DNA of 54,789 bases from 2-01-FULL-40-13 sp964433155 (GTDB taxonomy: Bacteria > Patescibacteriota > Microgenomatia > UBA1406 > GWC2-37-13), in NCBI GenBank assembly GCA_964433155.1, contig CAYSQE010000008.1, positions 1 through 54,789 on the forward strand, read 5' to 3'. The translations under genes and the position numbers were made by a program. Position 1 is the first letter of the stretch, and every line of letters begins with the position of its first letter. The notes beneath the pieces were generated by a model. The model saw nothing but the letters and a program-made list of their open reading frames with translations. It searched no databases and was not told the DNA's origin. Positions 23,639-31,616 of the stretch are shown one piece after another.

Positions 23639-24931
23639 ATGCAATTCATACCAAGACAGATCTATTCTGATCTTAAACAACATCTTACTGCGCCAGAAAT
23701 TTCACTCATTTTAGGCCCACGACAGGCTGGCAAGACAACTATCATCGAAAAATTGAGAAATGGGCTTAAAGAAAAAAATCAACCAACGGTGATACTAAAC
23801 CTCGACATTATCGAAGATAGACAATTCTTCGATAGTCAGCACATACTCCTTGACTTTATTGAAAAAAAAGTCGGTAAGCGAAAGGCATACGTATTTATCG
23901 ACGAAATTTCCCGTCTTGAAAATGCTGGGTTGTTTTTAAAAGGATTATACGATCTGAAATCAAACCATAAATACCTGGTAACAGGCTCAGGTTCTCTCGA
24001 ACTGAAAGCCTCGGTAATGGAACCGCTTACAGGAAGAAAAAAAATCTTTTATTGCTTTCCTTTGTCTTTTTCTGAGTTTGCGGCATATAAAGTAGGTGTG
24101 GAAAAGGCAAATTTTGATCAATTGTATGCTGACACGACTAAAATCTTGGTGACTCAACCACTTCTTCGGCAGCGAATCGTAAATGAATACATAAACTTTG
24201 GCGGTTATCCTAGAGTAGTTTTAGCCCAAACAGAAGAGGAAAAAACTGAAATATTGAGAGAAATCTATACCAGTTATTTAGACAAAGATATCAAACTCTT
24301 ATTGAAATTAGATAAAGAGCGTGCATTTGAGAATTTAGTCAAAATTCTTGCTGGACAAGTGGGAAATCTCATTAATCGAGCAGAACTGGCCTCTACATTG
24401 GGCGTGACAGAAAAAACAGTTGAAAGATATTTATACCTTTTGGAAAAAACATTTGTTATTGATTTGGTCAGACCATTTTATACTAATATTCGAAAAGAGT
24501 TGGTAAAGTCACCAAAAGTTTATTTTGTAGATCTCGGATTTTTATACATTGCACAGGCAATCAGACCAACAATAGAAAGAAGAGTCCTCGGCAGTGTATT
24601 TGAGAATGCCTGTTGGTTACGGTTAAATGAACTTGATTTAATAAAATCTCCTCAGTTCTGGCGGACTAAATCTGGTGCTGAAGTTGATTTTGTGACAATT
24701 TCTGATACAACAGGCAAACCTATTCCTATAGAAGTCAAAATGTCACCCCCGAACAGTTTGGGTAGGAGTTTGCTAAGTTTTATCAAAAAATACCAGCCAA
24801 AAGAAGGTTTTATCTATTTTGAAAGTGGAAAGGGTAATGGAAGTCATAGGGTATATCAACAAACCACCGTTCACTTTATCCCCTATCACTGGCTACCTAA
24901 TAAAGGTTTTCCCTTAACCCGTGGAGGATAA
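23639..24931 (+). CDS. AAA ATPase with DUF4143 C-terminal domain
   Basis: 430 aa. Walker A is LILGPRQAGKTTIIEKL at about residues 24-40; Walker B is KAYVFIDEISRLENAG; the sensor strand KYLVTGSGSLELK follows. The C-terminal half carries the DUF4143 nuclease-like part (WRTKSGAEVDFVTI, IPIEVKMSP: an E/D-x-D-E-x-K arrangement). Proteins of this group are widespread, often on mobile DNA, and of unknown role; a winged-helix part (RAELASTLGVTEKTVERYL) lies between. The gene sits exactly between the tRNA-Ser and a second copy of a tRNA-Ser 3' end, so it is probably the cargo of an integrated element. Confidence 0.88.
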   Translation: MQFIPRQIYSDLKQHLTAPEISLILGPRQAGKTTIIEKLRNGLKEKNQPTVILNLDIIEDRQFFDSQHILLDFIEKKVGKRKAYVFIDEISRLENAGLFLKGLYDLKSNHKYLVTGSGSLELKASVMEPLTGRKKIFYCFPLSFSEFAAYKVGVEKANFDQLYADTTKILVTQPLLRQRIVNEYINFGGYPRVVLAQTEEEKTEILREIYTSYLDKDIKLLLKLDKERAFENLVKILAGQVGNLINRAELASTLGVTEKTVERYLYLLEKTFVIDLVRPFYTNIRKELVKSPKVYFVDLGFLYIAQAIRPTIERRVLGSVFENACWLRLNELDLIKSPQFWRTKSGAEVDFVTISDTTGKPIPIEVKMSPPNSLGRSLLSFIKKYQPKEGFIYFESGKGNGSHRVYQQTTVHFIPYHWLPNKGFPLTRGG

Positions 24932-24934
24932 AAG

Positions 24935-24966
24935 CTCGCGTGGGTTCGAATCCCTCCGTCTCCGCC
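24935..24966 (+). repeat. tRNA-Ser 3' end duplication (attachment-site scar)
   Basis: CTCGCGTGGGTTCGAATCCC is identical to the tRNA-Ser at 23415-23434, followed by TCCGTCTCCGC, which resembles the 3' acceptor of another serine tRNA. Such a duplicated tRNA 3' end is the usual trace of integration by a tyrosine recombinase. No integrase gene is visible. Confidence 0.65.
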
Positions 24967-25020
24967 TTCGTCCGCCGAAGCAAAAACACTTCGTTGGACT
25001 ACGGCGGACAATGTCCGCTT
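24956..25020 (+). repeat. GC-rich inverted repeat before the GIY-YIG remnant
   Basis: CTTCGTCCGCCGAAG (24967-24981) and the following CTTCGTTGGACTACGGCGGAC share complementary GTCCGCCG/CGGCGGAC blocks. The sequence is far richer in G and C than its surroundings and may have arrived with the GIY-YIG gene. Confidence 0.45.
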
Positions 25021-25091
25021 TAACAAAAAAATAAACTGTACTGAAAATACTATGGTTAAGTTTTTGCGAAGGAGGAATTCGCCAAACTTAT

Positions 25092-25331
25092 ATGTTTTAT
25101 TACGTTTATTTATTACGTTGTAAAAACGGTAAACCTTATATAGGCTGTACTGACGATTTAAAAAACAGAATGTAAAGACATAATAAAGGTTATGTTCCTG
25201 CTACAAAACCGCTACTTCCAGTAAAACTTACTACTTACTTCGCTTTCTCCAGCAAATATACAGCTTTCAATTTTGAAAAATATCTCAAATCAGGTTCAGG
25301 AAGAGCTTTTATGAAAAAGCATTTCTTTTAA
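25092..25331 (+). pseudogene. GIY-YIG endonuclease gene with an in-frame stop
   Basis: The reading frame from ATG 25092 to TAA 25331 gives MFYYVYLLRCKNGKPYIGCT, TDDLKNRM, then a TAA at 25173-25175, then RHNKGYVPATKPLLPVKL and FEKYLKSGSGRAFMKKHF. This is the full length of a small UPF0213-type GIY-YIG protein (VYLL..K.YIG, R, N-terminal strands and helix). Only one codon is wrong, so the break is recent or an assembly error. Such small nucleases occur near tRNA genes and mobile DNA in these genomes. Confidence 0.85.
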
Positions 25332-25463
25332 CATTTACGCACTCAACCAAATGGGATTCGAACCAAGCATTCTCGTTCCAATTATTTTTTTAAAAGTAAT
25401 CTGTCTTTTTTGTAAAATATATTAAGTTAATAGTATAATTAAGCACTTAAGAACAGACTAAAT

Positions 25464-25823
25464 ATGGGTAAACCAAGACAAAGGCAAATAACTGATCACG
25501 TTCGAAGAACGCAAAATGAAATTACAAATGATGGATTTGAATTCATCGAAGGAGATCCTTTGGGTGGAAAATGCCAAACGAACAATGCTATTGCCCAGCA
25601 TTTAAAAGGCCAAACCTTTGACACTCGAGAAAAATCCAACCATGGACCGTGGGGACATACAGTAGCTGTAGTTTCTCCAAAAGGAACCAACAAAGCAATA
25701 GTCATCGATGTAACTCAAGAGAACCCTATTGTTGGGGAAGTCCTCGATGTAAGAAGTCCCGAGACAGTTGCACTAGGACTCAGAGGCCTTTTTGGCGTTG
25801 GTGGTTGGGGGAGAAGAAAATAA
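25464..25823 (+). CDS. Small protein with a possible Cys-His-Asp (papain-like) triad
   Basis: 119 aa, not recognised with certainty. The order GGKCQTNNAIAQHL (Cys at the start of a helix), HGPWGHTVAVVSP (His on a strand) and AIVIDVTQENP (Asp) is that of small papain-fold enzymes such as deamidase/protease toxins. No signal peptide, no neighbour that looks like an immunity gene. TATAAT at about 25433 lies upstream. The enzymatic reading is inference from residue order only. Confidence 0.5.
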   Translation: MGKPRQRQITDHVRRTQNEITNDGFEFIEGDPLGGKCQTNNAIAQHLKGQTFDTREKSNHGPWGHTVAVVSPKGTNKAIVIDVTQENPIVGEVLDVRSPETVALGLRGLFGVGGWGRRK

Positions 25824-25979
25824 TTATTAATAAAAAACTAAACAGTCTCTATTTGCCTTTTAATATAAGTCTTCTTCTTTCAGATAGATAAAACTTCATT
25901 AGATTATAAAAATGTGCTAAAAGTAGTGCGAATAGAGACGCATCGGTCCGCAAGGTTAGAAATGCTAAGCAATTTCAAT

Positions 25980-26927
25980 TTAAATCCTCTCTCTTTCCAG
26001 GTGAATTCCTTCAAACATAGAAGTGACGCTTCCCGCTACAAAAGGAATAGCAATGACTCTAAGTTCTTTAGGAACATTAAATTTGTTTCTGAGTTCCTCA
26101 GATAACCAAACAAGTGCTGCAGTTGGAACTGGGCTATGGCGAACTTGACGAAGTACAACATGGGCAGCCTGGCTATATTGTAATCCTATTTCTATAGCGG
26201 TATTTAGCCAATTTTGAGCAACAAATGCCTGTAGATTAAAAGTCTTTGCCAATGCTTCCTCGGTTGAAGAAAAACCAAACCCAATGATCTGATTCTCAAA
26301 AGTTCCACCATCTTCCAGTTGAAATTTTTGCGAAAAAATTAATGCTTGGCCAAAATCATGCAATTTTTCTTCATACCGCTTTATCATTTCATTGCCGGCA
26401 AAATTTAGTATTCTTGCAACTGCTGCCGCATCTTTCTCTACTCCAAGATTTAAGTAACCATCTGTTTTTACATCTGTAAATGAACCTATGCTGTGCGAAT
26501 GAATGGGTTCCACTGTCGCCAAACCATGCTTAGCCACATATGGACTGCTTTGAGTTTTACCACCTGCATACCCCATATACATCACCTGGCTTTCTTTACC
26601 GTCACAGAGATCATCAATAGCACCAATCAATCCATCAGCCCTTAGCATATTAGTATAGATATTGAAATCCCATGGTCTTTCCCAATCATGTGTTCTAACA
26701 ACGCAATTTAACCCATCTGTTTTAGGATGATGAGGTCTAGGATTTGGAATTTGTACCAAAATAAAGTCCTCTGTTTGATGTAGAATCCGGCCATTCAAAC
26801 TACCACCTTTTACTTGTGAGAATATAGCCCTCTCTAATGAACCATCTACTGTTGGTATTATGTTTTGATGTCTTGCCGGAACATGTACAAAAGGCACGCG
26901 TAATTTATCTAACATTTCACCTGTCAT
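25980..26927 (-). CDS. Uncharacterised 315-aa protein
   Basis: I do not recognise this protein. It is soluble, without signal peptide. A His-rich stretch (HSHSIGSF after TVEPI) and conserved-looking Gly/Asp turns (MYMGYAGGKTQSSPY) suggest an enzyme, but no motif is diagnostic. It is a single gene convergent with 25464. Confidence 0.55.
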   Translation of the reverse strand: MTGEMLDKLRVPFVHVPARHQNIIPTVDGSLERAIFSQVKGGSLNGRILHQTEDFILVQIPNPRPHHPKTDGLNCVVRTHDWERPWDFNIYTNMLRADGLIGAIDDLCDGKESQVMYMGYAGGKTQSSPYVAKHGLATVEPIHSHSIGSFTDVKTDGYLNLGVEKDAAAVARILNFAGNEMIKRYEEKLHDFGQALIFSQKFQLEDGGTFENQIIGFGFSSTEEALAKTFNLQAFVAQNWLNTAIEIGLQYSQAAHVVLRQVRHSPVPTAALVWLSEELRNKFNVPKELRVIAIPFVAGSVTSMFEGIHLERERI

Positions 26928-27012
26928 ATGAAAAACTATTTTACCAAAGACTAGAAATAGGTCTACTAAAGTAAAGAAAGTCCATTAATCCAATATTATT
27001 TGACTATTTTTG

Positions 27013-27041
27013 TTGATAAATAGTAAACGATTGGATATAAT
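27013..27041 (+). promoter_or_regulatory. Promoter of the PEP-utilising type operon
   Basis: TTGATA at 27013-27018, 17 bp, TATAAT at 27036-27041, 8 bp, ATG at 27050. Confidence 0.6.
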
Positions 27042-27049
27042 TATTACTC

Positions 27050-28189
27050 ATGAGTCAATTAGATCGTGTAAAAAAACTTTTTGGTAGTGGATCTAGGGTA
27101 GCTCTTCTCAAGCTTTTTCTTGATAATGAGGAAAAAAAATTCCGCGTGAATGAGGTCGGAAGGAAAGCTTTGGTCAACAAACGACTAGCTTCCTTGGGGC
27201 TTAAAAAACTGGTTGAGATCGGCATCGTTGTTCCCGAAACCGTAGGAACTGTCACCTTCTATAAACTAAATACCTCTTCGCTTTTTGCACATCCCTTAAA
27301 AGAATTATTTGCTGAGCATGACTGGATCGAGTGGGAGCGTCCTTCAAGAATCCATCACCTTGTATTGACTTTAGACGCAGCCTTAGAGCCAATGAAAAAA
27401 TATTATGGCTACGCGATGCCTGATGCTCACCTTGTTTTTGATTATGACAATGTCACCTGGTTTGCGAAGATGAGCGAATTTCGCAAACTTGGAGAAAACC
27501 TCATCCCTTTTTATAAAGAAAAAAAGAAACAGATTTGGAAAGACTTTCATGGATATGCCTCAACTCTCTGGAATCATAAAACCTATACTTCATTCTACAG
27601 AAATTATATCGATTTTTGGAAAGTAGCGTACATTCCTGAATTTATATCATTTTATATCGATGGACTCCTTCAACCTGGTGAAAGGATTACCATTCAGGAA
27701 AAGTCTTTTACAGAAGAGTATGAAAACCTATTATTCATGTTTGCCAAAGCTGCGGAAAAAGAAGGGATTAAAAAAATCGACGTCTCCCCTATTTTGGACG
27801 AATATTTCTGGATCAGAAATAGTTATTATGGAATCCATCGCTTGACCGAGGAGGAGGTGCGAACAGAGATTAAAAAAAAGATGGGTAAACCAAAACCCAG
27901 ACCAGCCCGAATAAAAGATCCAAAATCTATTTCAAAAGACTTAGTCCAGATCGGAAAAGACATGGTGTTGATGCAGGACATTAGAAAAAAATACATGATG
28001 AAAGCTGCCTACTATCTGCATGAATTTTTGAAATCGATCGGAGAAAGATACGATTTAACTCCAGTCTTAATGGAACAAACGACCCCACAAGAAGTATTAT
28101 ACATCGAAAAACTCATGCCAAAATTGAGAGACGAGCTTAAGATGCGACTTAGATCGGCTACGGTAACAGGCGATATAAAAAAGGGGTAA
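27050..28189 (+). CDS. Winged-helix/helical protein, N-terminal part of a PEP-utilising type protein
   Basis: 379 aa. Residues 1-80 look like a winged helix (VNEVGRKALVNKRLASLGLKK, then EIGIVVPETVGTVTFYKL). The rest is helical and aromatic (AYIPEFISFYIDGLLQPGE; FWIRNSYYGIHRLTEEEV), like the central part of CPR proteins that end in a PEP-utilising mobile domain. That domain is in the next frame: the stop TAA (28187-28189) comes two codons after a slippery A AAA AAG (28177-28183), and a -1 shift there joins both parts into one protein of about 505 residues. Function unknown; phosphotransfer is suggested by the second part. Confidence 0.7.
   Translation: MSQLDRVKKLFGSGSRVALLKLFLDNEEKKFRVNEVGRKALVNKRLASLGLKKLVEIGIVVPETVGTVTFYKLNTSSLFAHPLKELFAEHDWIEWERPSRIHHLVLTLDAALEPMKKYYGYAMPDAHLVFDYDNVTWFAKMSEFRKLGENLIPFYKEKKKQIWKDFHGYASTLWNHKTYTSFYRNYIDFWKVAYIPEFISFYIDGLLQPGERITIQEKSFTEEYENLLFMFAKAAEKEGIKKIDVSPILDEYFWIRNSYYGIHRLTEEEVRTEIKKKMGKPKPRPARIKDPKSISKDLVQIGKDMVLMQDIRKKYMMKAAYYLHEFLKSIGERYDLTPVLMEQTTPQEVLYIEKLMPKLRDELKMRLRSATVTGDIKKG
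28177..28183 (+). promoter_or_regulatory. Candidate -1 ribosomal frameshift site
   Basis: A AAA AAG in the zero frame of the 27050 gene, the heptamer used in the dnaX frameshift. Stop TAA follows after one codon; the -1 frame stays open to 28566. A hairpin can form right behind (GGG at 28184-28186 with CCC at 28216-28218, plus A-run with T-run), though closer to the heptamer than in known cases. An indel in the A6G4 run would give the same picture. Confidence 0.45.
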
Positions 28190-28566
28190 AAATCTATAGC
28201 GGGCAGATCTTTTTTCCCAAAGGAGTCCAAAAAAAGGCAAAATTTGAAATTAGAGGGATGGTAGCTTGCGGCGGAAAAGCTGTAGGACGTGCAAAAATTG
28301 TAAAAAATGTTGACCAAATTTATAAAGTAAATCACGGAGATGTTATAGTCTCGCCTATGACCTCTCCAGAACTCATGACTGGTATTCGTCGCTGTGTCGC
28401 AATTGTAACCGATTTCGGAGGAATAACATGTCACGCTGCCATTGTTGCTAGAGAGTTCAATATTCCGTGTATCGTCGGCACTGCTGATGCCACCTCAAAA
28501 ATAAGCGACGATGACCTTGTGGAGGTTGATGCAAATGGCGGAGTTGTGAGAGTACTAGAAAGATGA
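28183..28566 (+). CDS. PEP-utilising enzyme mobile (phosphohistidine swivel) domain
   Basis: The open -1 frame reads GVKIYSGQIFFPKGV before the ATG at 28258, so the domain is longer than an ATG-start gene would allow. Core: ACGGKAVGRAKIV, HGDVIVSPMTSPELMTGIRR, and TDFGGITCHAAIVAREF with the phospho-accepting His in GGITCHAA. This swivelling domain shuttles phosphate in PEP synthase, PPDK and EI. Here its partners are the helical protein upstream (via frameshift or as a separate chain from 28258) and an HD phosphohydrolase downstream, which starts inside the stop codon (ATGA). Confidence 0.82.
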   Translation, partial: GVKIYSGQIFFPKGVQKKAKFEIRGMVACGGKAVGRAKIVKNVDQIYKVNHGDVIVSPMTSPELMTGIRRCVAIVTDFGGITCHAAIVAREFNIPCIVGTADATSKISDDDLVEVDANGGVVRVLER

Positions 28567-29132
28567 AACCAAAACCATATCATCATTTTAAAGGTGATGA
28601 TCTTTCACCCTCAGAAAAAGTTGAAAGAAAAGTAGTAAAGATTTTATTAACGTCAAAGCTTTCTGATATTAAGCGAGAGAGTTCGATTATTTTTGAACTA
28701 AAACACTCCTGTGAATGCATCCAGACTGCGAGAATATTAGCGCAAAAAAGAAATTTAAACATTGATCTAGCTGAAGTTGCTGCAGCACTTCATGATATTT
28801 ACGTTATCATAAAAGGAAAATATAAAGATCATGCAAAGCGAGGTGCGCCTATCGCCGAAAAAATTCTTAGGCAAACGGGTGGTTTCTCAAAAAACGATAT
28901 TAAAACAATTTGTGAAGCTGTAAAACATCATAGTGAGAAAGATGTTTATTCTGAAAATCCGTATATTGAACTTGTAAAAGATGCGGATGTATTTAACTGT
29001 TCTTTTTATAAAAATTCAGAAGTTGAATATAGGCGGATAAAAACAGAATTACTCTTTCAAGAGTATGCAAAGCGAATTAAAAAAGTCCGTAGTGAACTAG
29101 GATTACCAGGCGAACCCCTTTTTCGAAGATAG
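28563..29132 (+). CDS. HD-domain phosphohydrolase
   Basis: 189 aa. Metal ligands of the HD fold: His in FELKHSCEC, the HD pair in AALHDIYV, His-His in VKHHSEKDVY and the Asp in KDADVFNC. Such enzymes hydrolyse nucleotides or phosphate esters. It is translationally coupled to the swivel domain (ATGA overlap at 28563-28566), so the two probably act on one pathway. Confidence 0.85.
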   Translation: MKPKPYHHFKGDDLSPSEKVERKVVKILLTSKLSDIKRESSIIFELKHSCECIQTARILAQKRNLNIDLAEVAAALHDIYVIIKGKYKDHAKRGAPIAEKILRQTGGFSKNDIKTICEAVKHHSEKDVYSENPYIELVKDADVFNCSFYKNSEVEYRRIKTELLFQEYAKRIKKVRSELGLPGEPLFRR

Positions 29133-29226
29133 CTTATTTAATTTTTCCACTTTTCTACACAATTGGTAGCGCTCTGAAACAGACGCTTGTCGAAGCTCAA
29201 AGAAGGCTTCTTGCCTTTCGTGAAAA

Positions 29227-29311
29227 TGGTGCCCCGAGGAGGATTTGAACCCCCACGTCTTGCGACACATACTCCTGAAGCATGCCTGTCTGCCAATTCC
29301 AGCATCGGGGC
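29227..29311 (-). tRNA. tRNA-Leu (anticodon CAG)
   Basis: On the minus strand GCCCCGA pairs with the 3' TCGGGGC; anticodon arm CATGC-TTCAGGA-GTATG gives CAG; a short class II variable arm (TGTCGCAAGACG) and a T arm GGGGGTTCAAATCCTCC follow. The 3' CCA is encoded, unlike in the tRNA-Ser at 23354. Confidence 0.94.
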
Positions 29312-29371
29312 GATCAAAATTATTATAGCATTTTCTAGTACGGATCGATAATGTAGTATAATAAAAAGGCC

Positions 29372-29557
29372 ATGTCTGGAGAAGATATACGCGCCCTTTA
29401 CGGAGTTTATAATCCAGACGATCAAGCTACATTTCAGTCGGTTATCAAAAACATAGATGGTAAACCACACTATGCTAGAATGAAAAGATCGTATGAATCT
29501 TCTCAACTCTCATCATTCTTCTTCGCCAGAAGAATTTCGAAAAATCTTCGATTTTAA
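29372..29557 (+). CDS. Small uncharacterised protein (61 aa)
   Basis: Starts 15 bp after a TATAAT (29357-29362). Charged N-terminal half (MSGEDIRALYGVYNPDDQAT) and basic-aromatic C-terminal half (FFFARRISKNLRF). Not recognised. The start context resembles that of the neighbouring leaderless genes, which supports it as real, but it is short. Confidence 0.4.
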   Translation: MSGEDIRALYGVYNPDDQATFQSVIKNIDGKPHYARMKRSYESSQLSSFFFARRISKNLRF

Positions 29558-29585
29558 TTTAAAAAGTAGTATACTGAATTAGTAT

Positions 29586-29768
29586 ATGGGCTCAACTGAA
29601 GCAAAACCACAAACCGATGTCCCAGTTGCTACTTTATCAAAAGATGGTTTCAGTAGAATAACCGATAAATTGGCAAGGCAAATTTTAATGCAAAGGAATC
29701 GAAAACTCATACCTTATGCCATTGGCTTAATTCGTAGATTTTTGTTACGAAAAAAAGCTCATCAATAA
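29586..29768 (+). CDS. Small basic protein (60 aa)
   Basis: TATACT-like -10 at about 29569. The C-terminal half is amphipathic and very basic (LARQILMQRNRKLIPYAIGL, IRRFLLRKKAHQ) and could lie on a membrane. It converges with, and overlaps by 7 bp, the sigma factor gene. Function unknown; anti-sigma activity would be speculation. Confidence 0.4.
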   Translation: MGSTEAKPQTDVPVATLSKDGFSRITDKLARQILMQRNRKLIPYAIGLIRRFLLRKKAHQ

Positions 29769-30499
29769 AATCTCTTCATGCTTTTTGTAATTGTATGAAA
29801 CCTCATTTTAATGGTGCCTTGTGGAACTCCTAAAATACTCCCAATTTCTTTATTTTCTAACCCAGCAAGTTTAAGCACAACTAATAATTTGCTTTCGGCA
29901 GGAAGTCTATGAATTAATTCAGCCAATTCCCTTTGCTTCTCTCTTTCTATAAGCTTTTCTTCAAAATCCTCTTCATGCTCAAACAACTCATCTTCAAAGC
30001 CTACTTCGCTTTTGTGTTTTTTATAGGCTTGAACAAGCGCGTTGTGAATAGAGGTGTTAAGTAACTTACGAAGTTCTGTCTCATCTTTCAATTGGTATCT
30101 ATGCCACTGTCTCAAAAATTTAAAAAAGAGTTGAGCCGTTATTTCTTCCATCACATCTTCTCCGTAGCCTTTCGTACCCTGCCTAATAAAGGTGTGAACA
30201 TAATCTTTATTATTTCTATAGAAATCTGCATAACTTCTTTTCTCGTTTTGCTTAAGCTCTCTTCCCAGAAACACTTTTTCTGCTTGCTTCATTTCTTGTT
30301 TTTGTCCACTCTGACGGAGTAACCTATATCCTAAGGCAAAGAGTCCCAAGGCAAAAGCTATTCCCGCTCCTTGAACTTTATTTTCTTGAATTACTCTAAC
30401 CAAATTGCCATACTCAGTTTTTCCAATAGGAACAATCACCTCATGTTCACCTATCTGAGCTTGTACGCTATTTGGCTTTCTTCCAAATATCTCTGGCAT
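29762..30499 (-). CDS. Sigma-70 family factor with an N-terminal membrane segment
   Basis: 245 aa. Residues 90-170 resemble sigma region 2 (FYRNNKDYVHTFIRQG, LFFKFLRQWHRYQLK) and residues 195-245 region 4 with its helix-turn-helix (LAGLENKEIGSILGVPQGTI, KMRFHTITKSMKRF). Before them lies an unusual extension with a hydrophobic run GAGIAFALGLFALGYRLL (about 45-62) that could be a membrane segment. ECF-type factors normally have none. No anti-sigma gene of a known kind is adjacent. Confidence 0.75.
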   Translation of the reverse strand: MPEIFGRKPNSVQAQIGEHEVIVPIGKTEYGNLVRVIQENKVQGAGIAFALGLFALGYRLLRQSGQKQEMKQAEKVFLGRELKQNEKRSYADFYRNNKDYVHTFIRQGTKGYGEDVMEEITAQLFFKFLRQWHRYQLKDETELRKLLNTSIHNALVQAYKKHKSEVGFEDELFEHEEDFEEKLIEREKQRELAELIHRLPAESKLLVVLKLAGLENKEIGSILGVPQGTIKMRFHTITKSMKRFY

Positions 30500-30565
30500 G
30501 AAGATGTGGATATTTTAACTTATTTTCTAATTTTTCTGCTTAGACGCAGAATTAATGAAAAAATA

Positions 30566-30593
30566 TTGACTTATAGTATTTAAGTACTATAAT
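30566..30593 (+). promoter_or_regulatory. Promoter of the 308-aa gene
   Basis: TTGACT at 30566-30571, 16 bp, TATAAT at 30588-30593, 6 bp, ATG at 30600. Confidence 0.6.
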
Positions 30594-30599
30594 TCCTTA

Positions 30600-31526
30600 A
30601 TGGAACACAGTCATAAATTATTGGATGTACAAGAAGTCGTAAATGCCGTTACTCCAGCTCTTCTCACGGGTACGATTTTCTTTTGGAGACAACAAAGACA
30701 ACCTAGAATTGATTTTGACTTTGGAGATGAAATTGTAGATATACGAAACTATGCAAGAGGTTTAGATCTTCGTATTTCAGCTCATTTTAATACCGACCAA
30801 AGAAAAGATTATTATTTTGTTGATATTATTTCAACACCTGAATTTCCCGGAGGAACACTACACAGCTGGCAACGCGAGGCAACCATTGTCTATGCTCCTG
30901 ATGGTACTTTAGATTTGTTTAACACCGCCCGTTTTTTTGGCATAGATGCACATCAGACCCTTGAGGCCGGAGCAGCAAAACTTGATTGGGCGCAAGACCT
31001 TATGATACGACTTGCGGTTGCGAATAATACACCATTAACAGGAAAAGTGCCAAGATCTGATGTCGAGAAATTTTATGACTCGCTTCGAGCCGGAATGGCA
31101 GATTACTACAAAGCTCGAGAAGAACCAAATATGGTATACAGAAGGATTGGACCAAATGGTTGGAACTTGTCTATTCGACCTAATGAAGATGAATTAACGC
31201 TTTATGCAACTAGTGACATTACAGAAGAACACGACTATGGAATACTGGTTGAAAACCAAACCGGAATACCAACTAGGTGGCGTGAACAACAAATGATATA
31301 TGCAGTAGGCAGAATCCAAGAAGGAGGTATTGATGTAACCGTTTTTCAAACCATTATGCCTACACGACTATATGACGTTCTAAAAAAAGATCTCGTCGAC
31401 AAAATACTTCTTCGCGAAGTACGACTACCTACTCACATTGATGTCCGAAAAATGAATAGACTCCTTTTTCAAAAGAAAAAAGAAAAAATTCGAGATTGGT
31501 TACCGATAGGATTTATTAAACCGTAA
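30600..31526 (+). CDS. Uncharacterised 308-aa protein
   Basis: Not recognised. A short hydrophobic patch near residue 17-28 (VTPALLTGTIFFW) precedes a soluble mixed alpha-beta protein rich in Asp and Arg (RIDFDFGDEIVDIRNYARGL). A strand-turn pattern (GWNLSIRPNEDELTLYATSD) is near the middle. It has an excellent promoter with a predicted leaderless start, which argues that it is expressed. Confidence 0.6.
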   Translation: MEHSHKLLDVQEVVNAVTPALLTGTIFFWRQQRQPRIDFDFGDEIVDIRNYARGLDLRISAHFNTDQRKDYYFVDIISTPEFPGGTLHSWQREATIVYAPDGTLDLFNTARFFGIDAHQTLEAGAAKLDWAQDLMIRLAVANNTPLTGKVPRSDVEKFYDSLRAGMADYYKAREEPNMVYRRIGPNGWNLSIRPNEDELTLYATSDITEEHDYGILVENQTGIPTRWREQQMIYAVGRIQEGGIDVTVFQTIMPTRLYDVLKKDLVDKILLREVRLPTHIDVRKMNRLLFQKKKEKIRDWLPIGFIKP

Positions 31527-31616
31527 AAACTTTTTGATTAGACTATTGCAACATGCTAAAATATTAGCTTTATGCTTGAACATTACTTTGATTGTATGTT
31601 GTGTTACCATACATAT

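Noticed and set aside
29138..29506. Protein-coding gene antisense to tRNA-Leu
   Set aside because: The frame runs through the tRNA and has no promoter or family signature.
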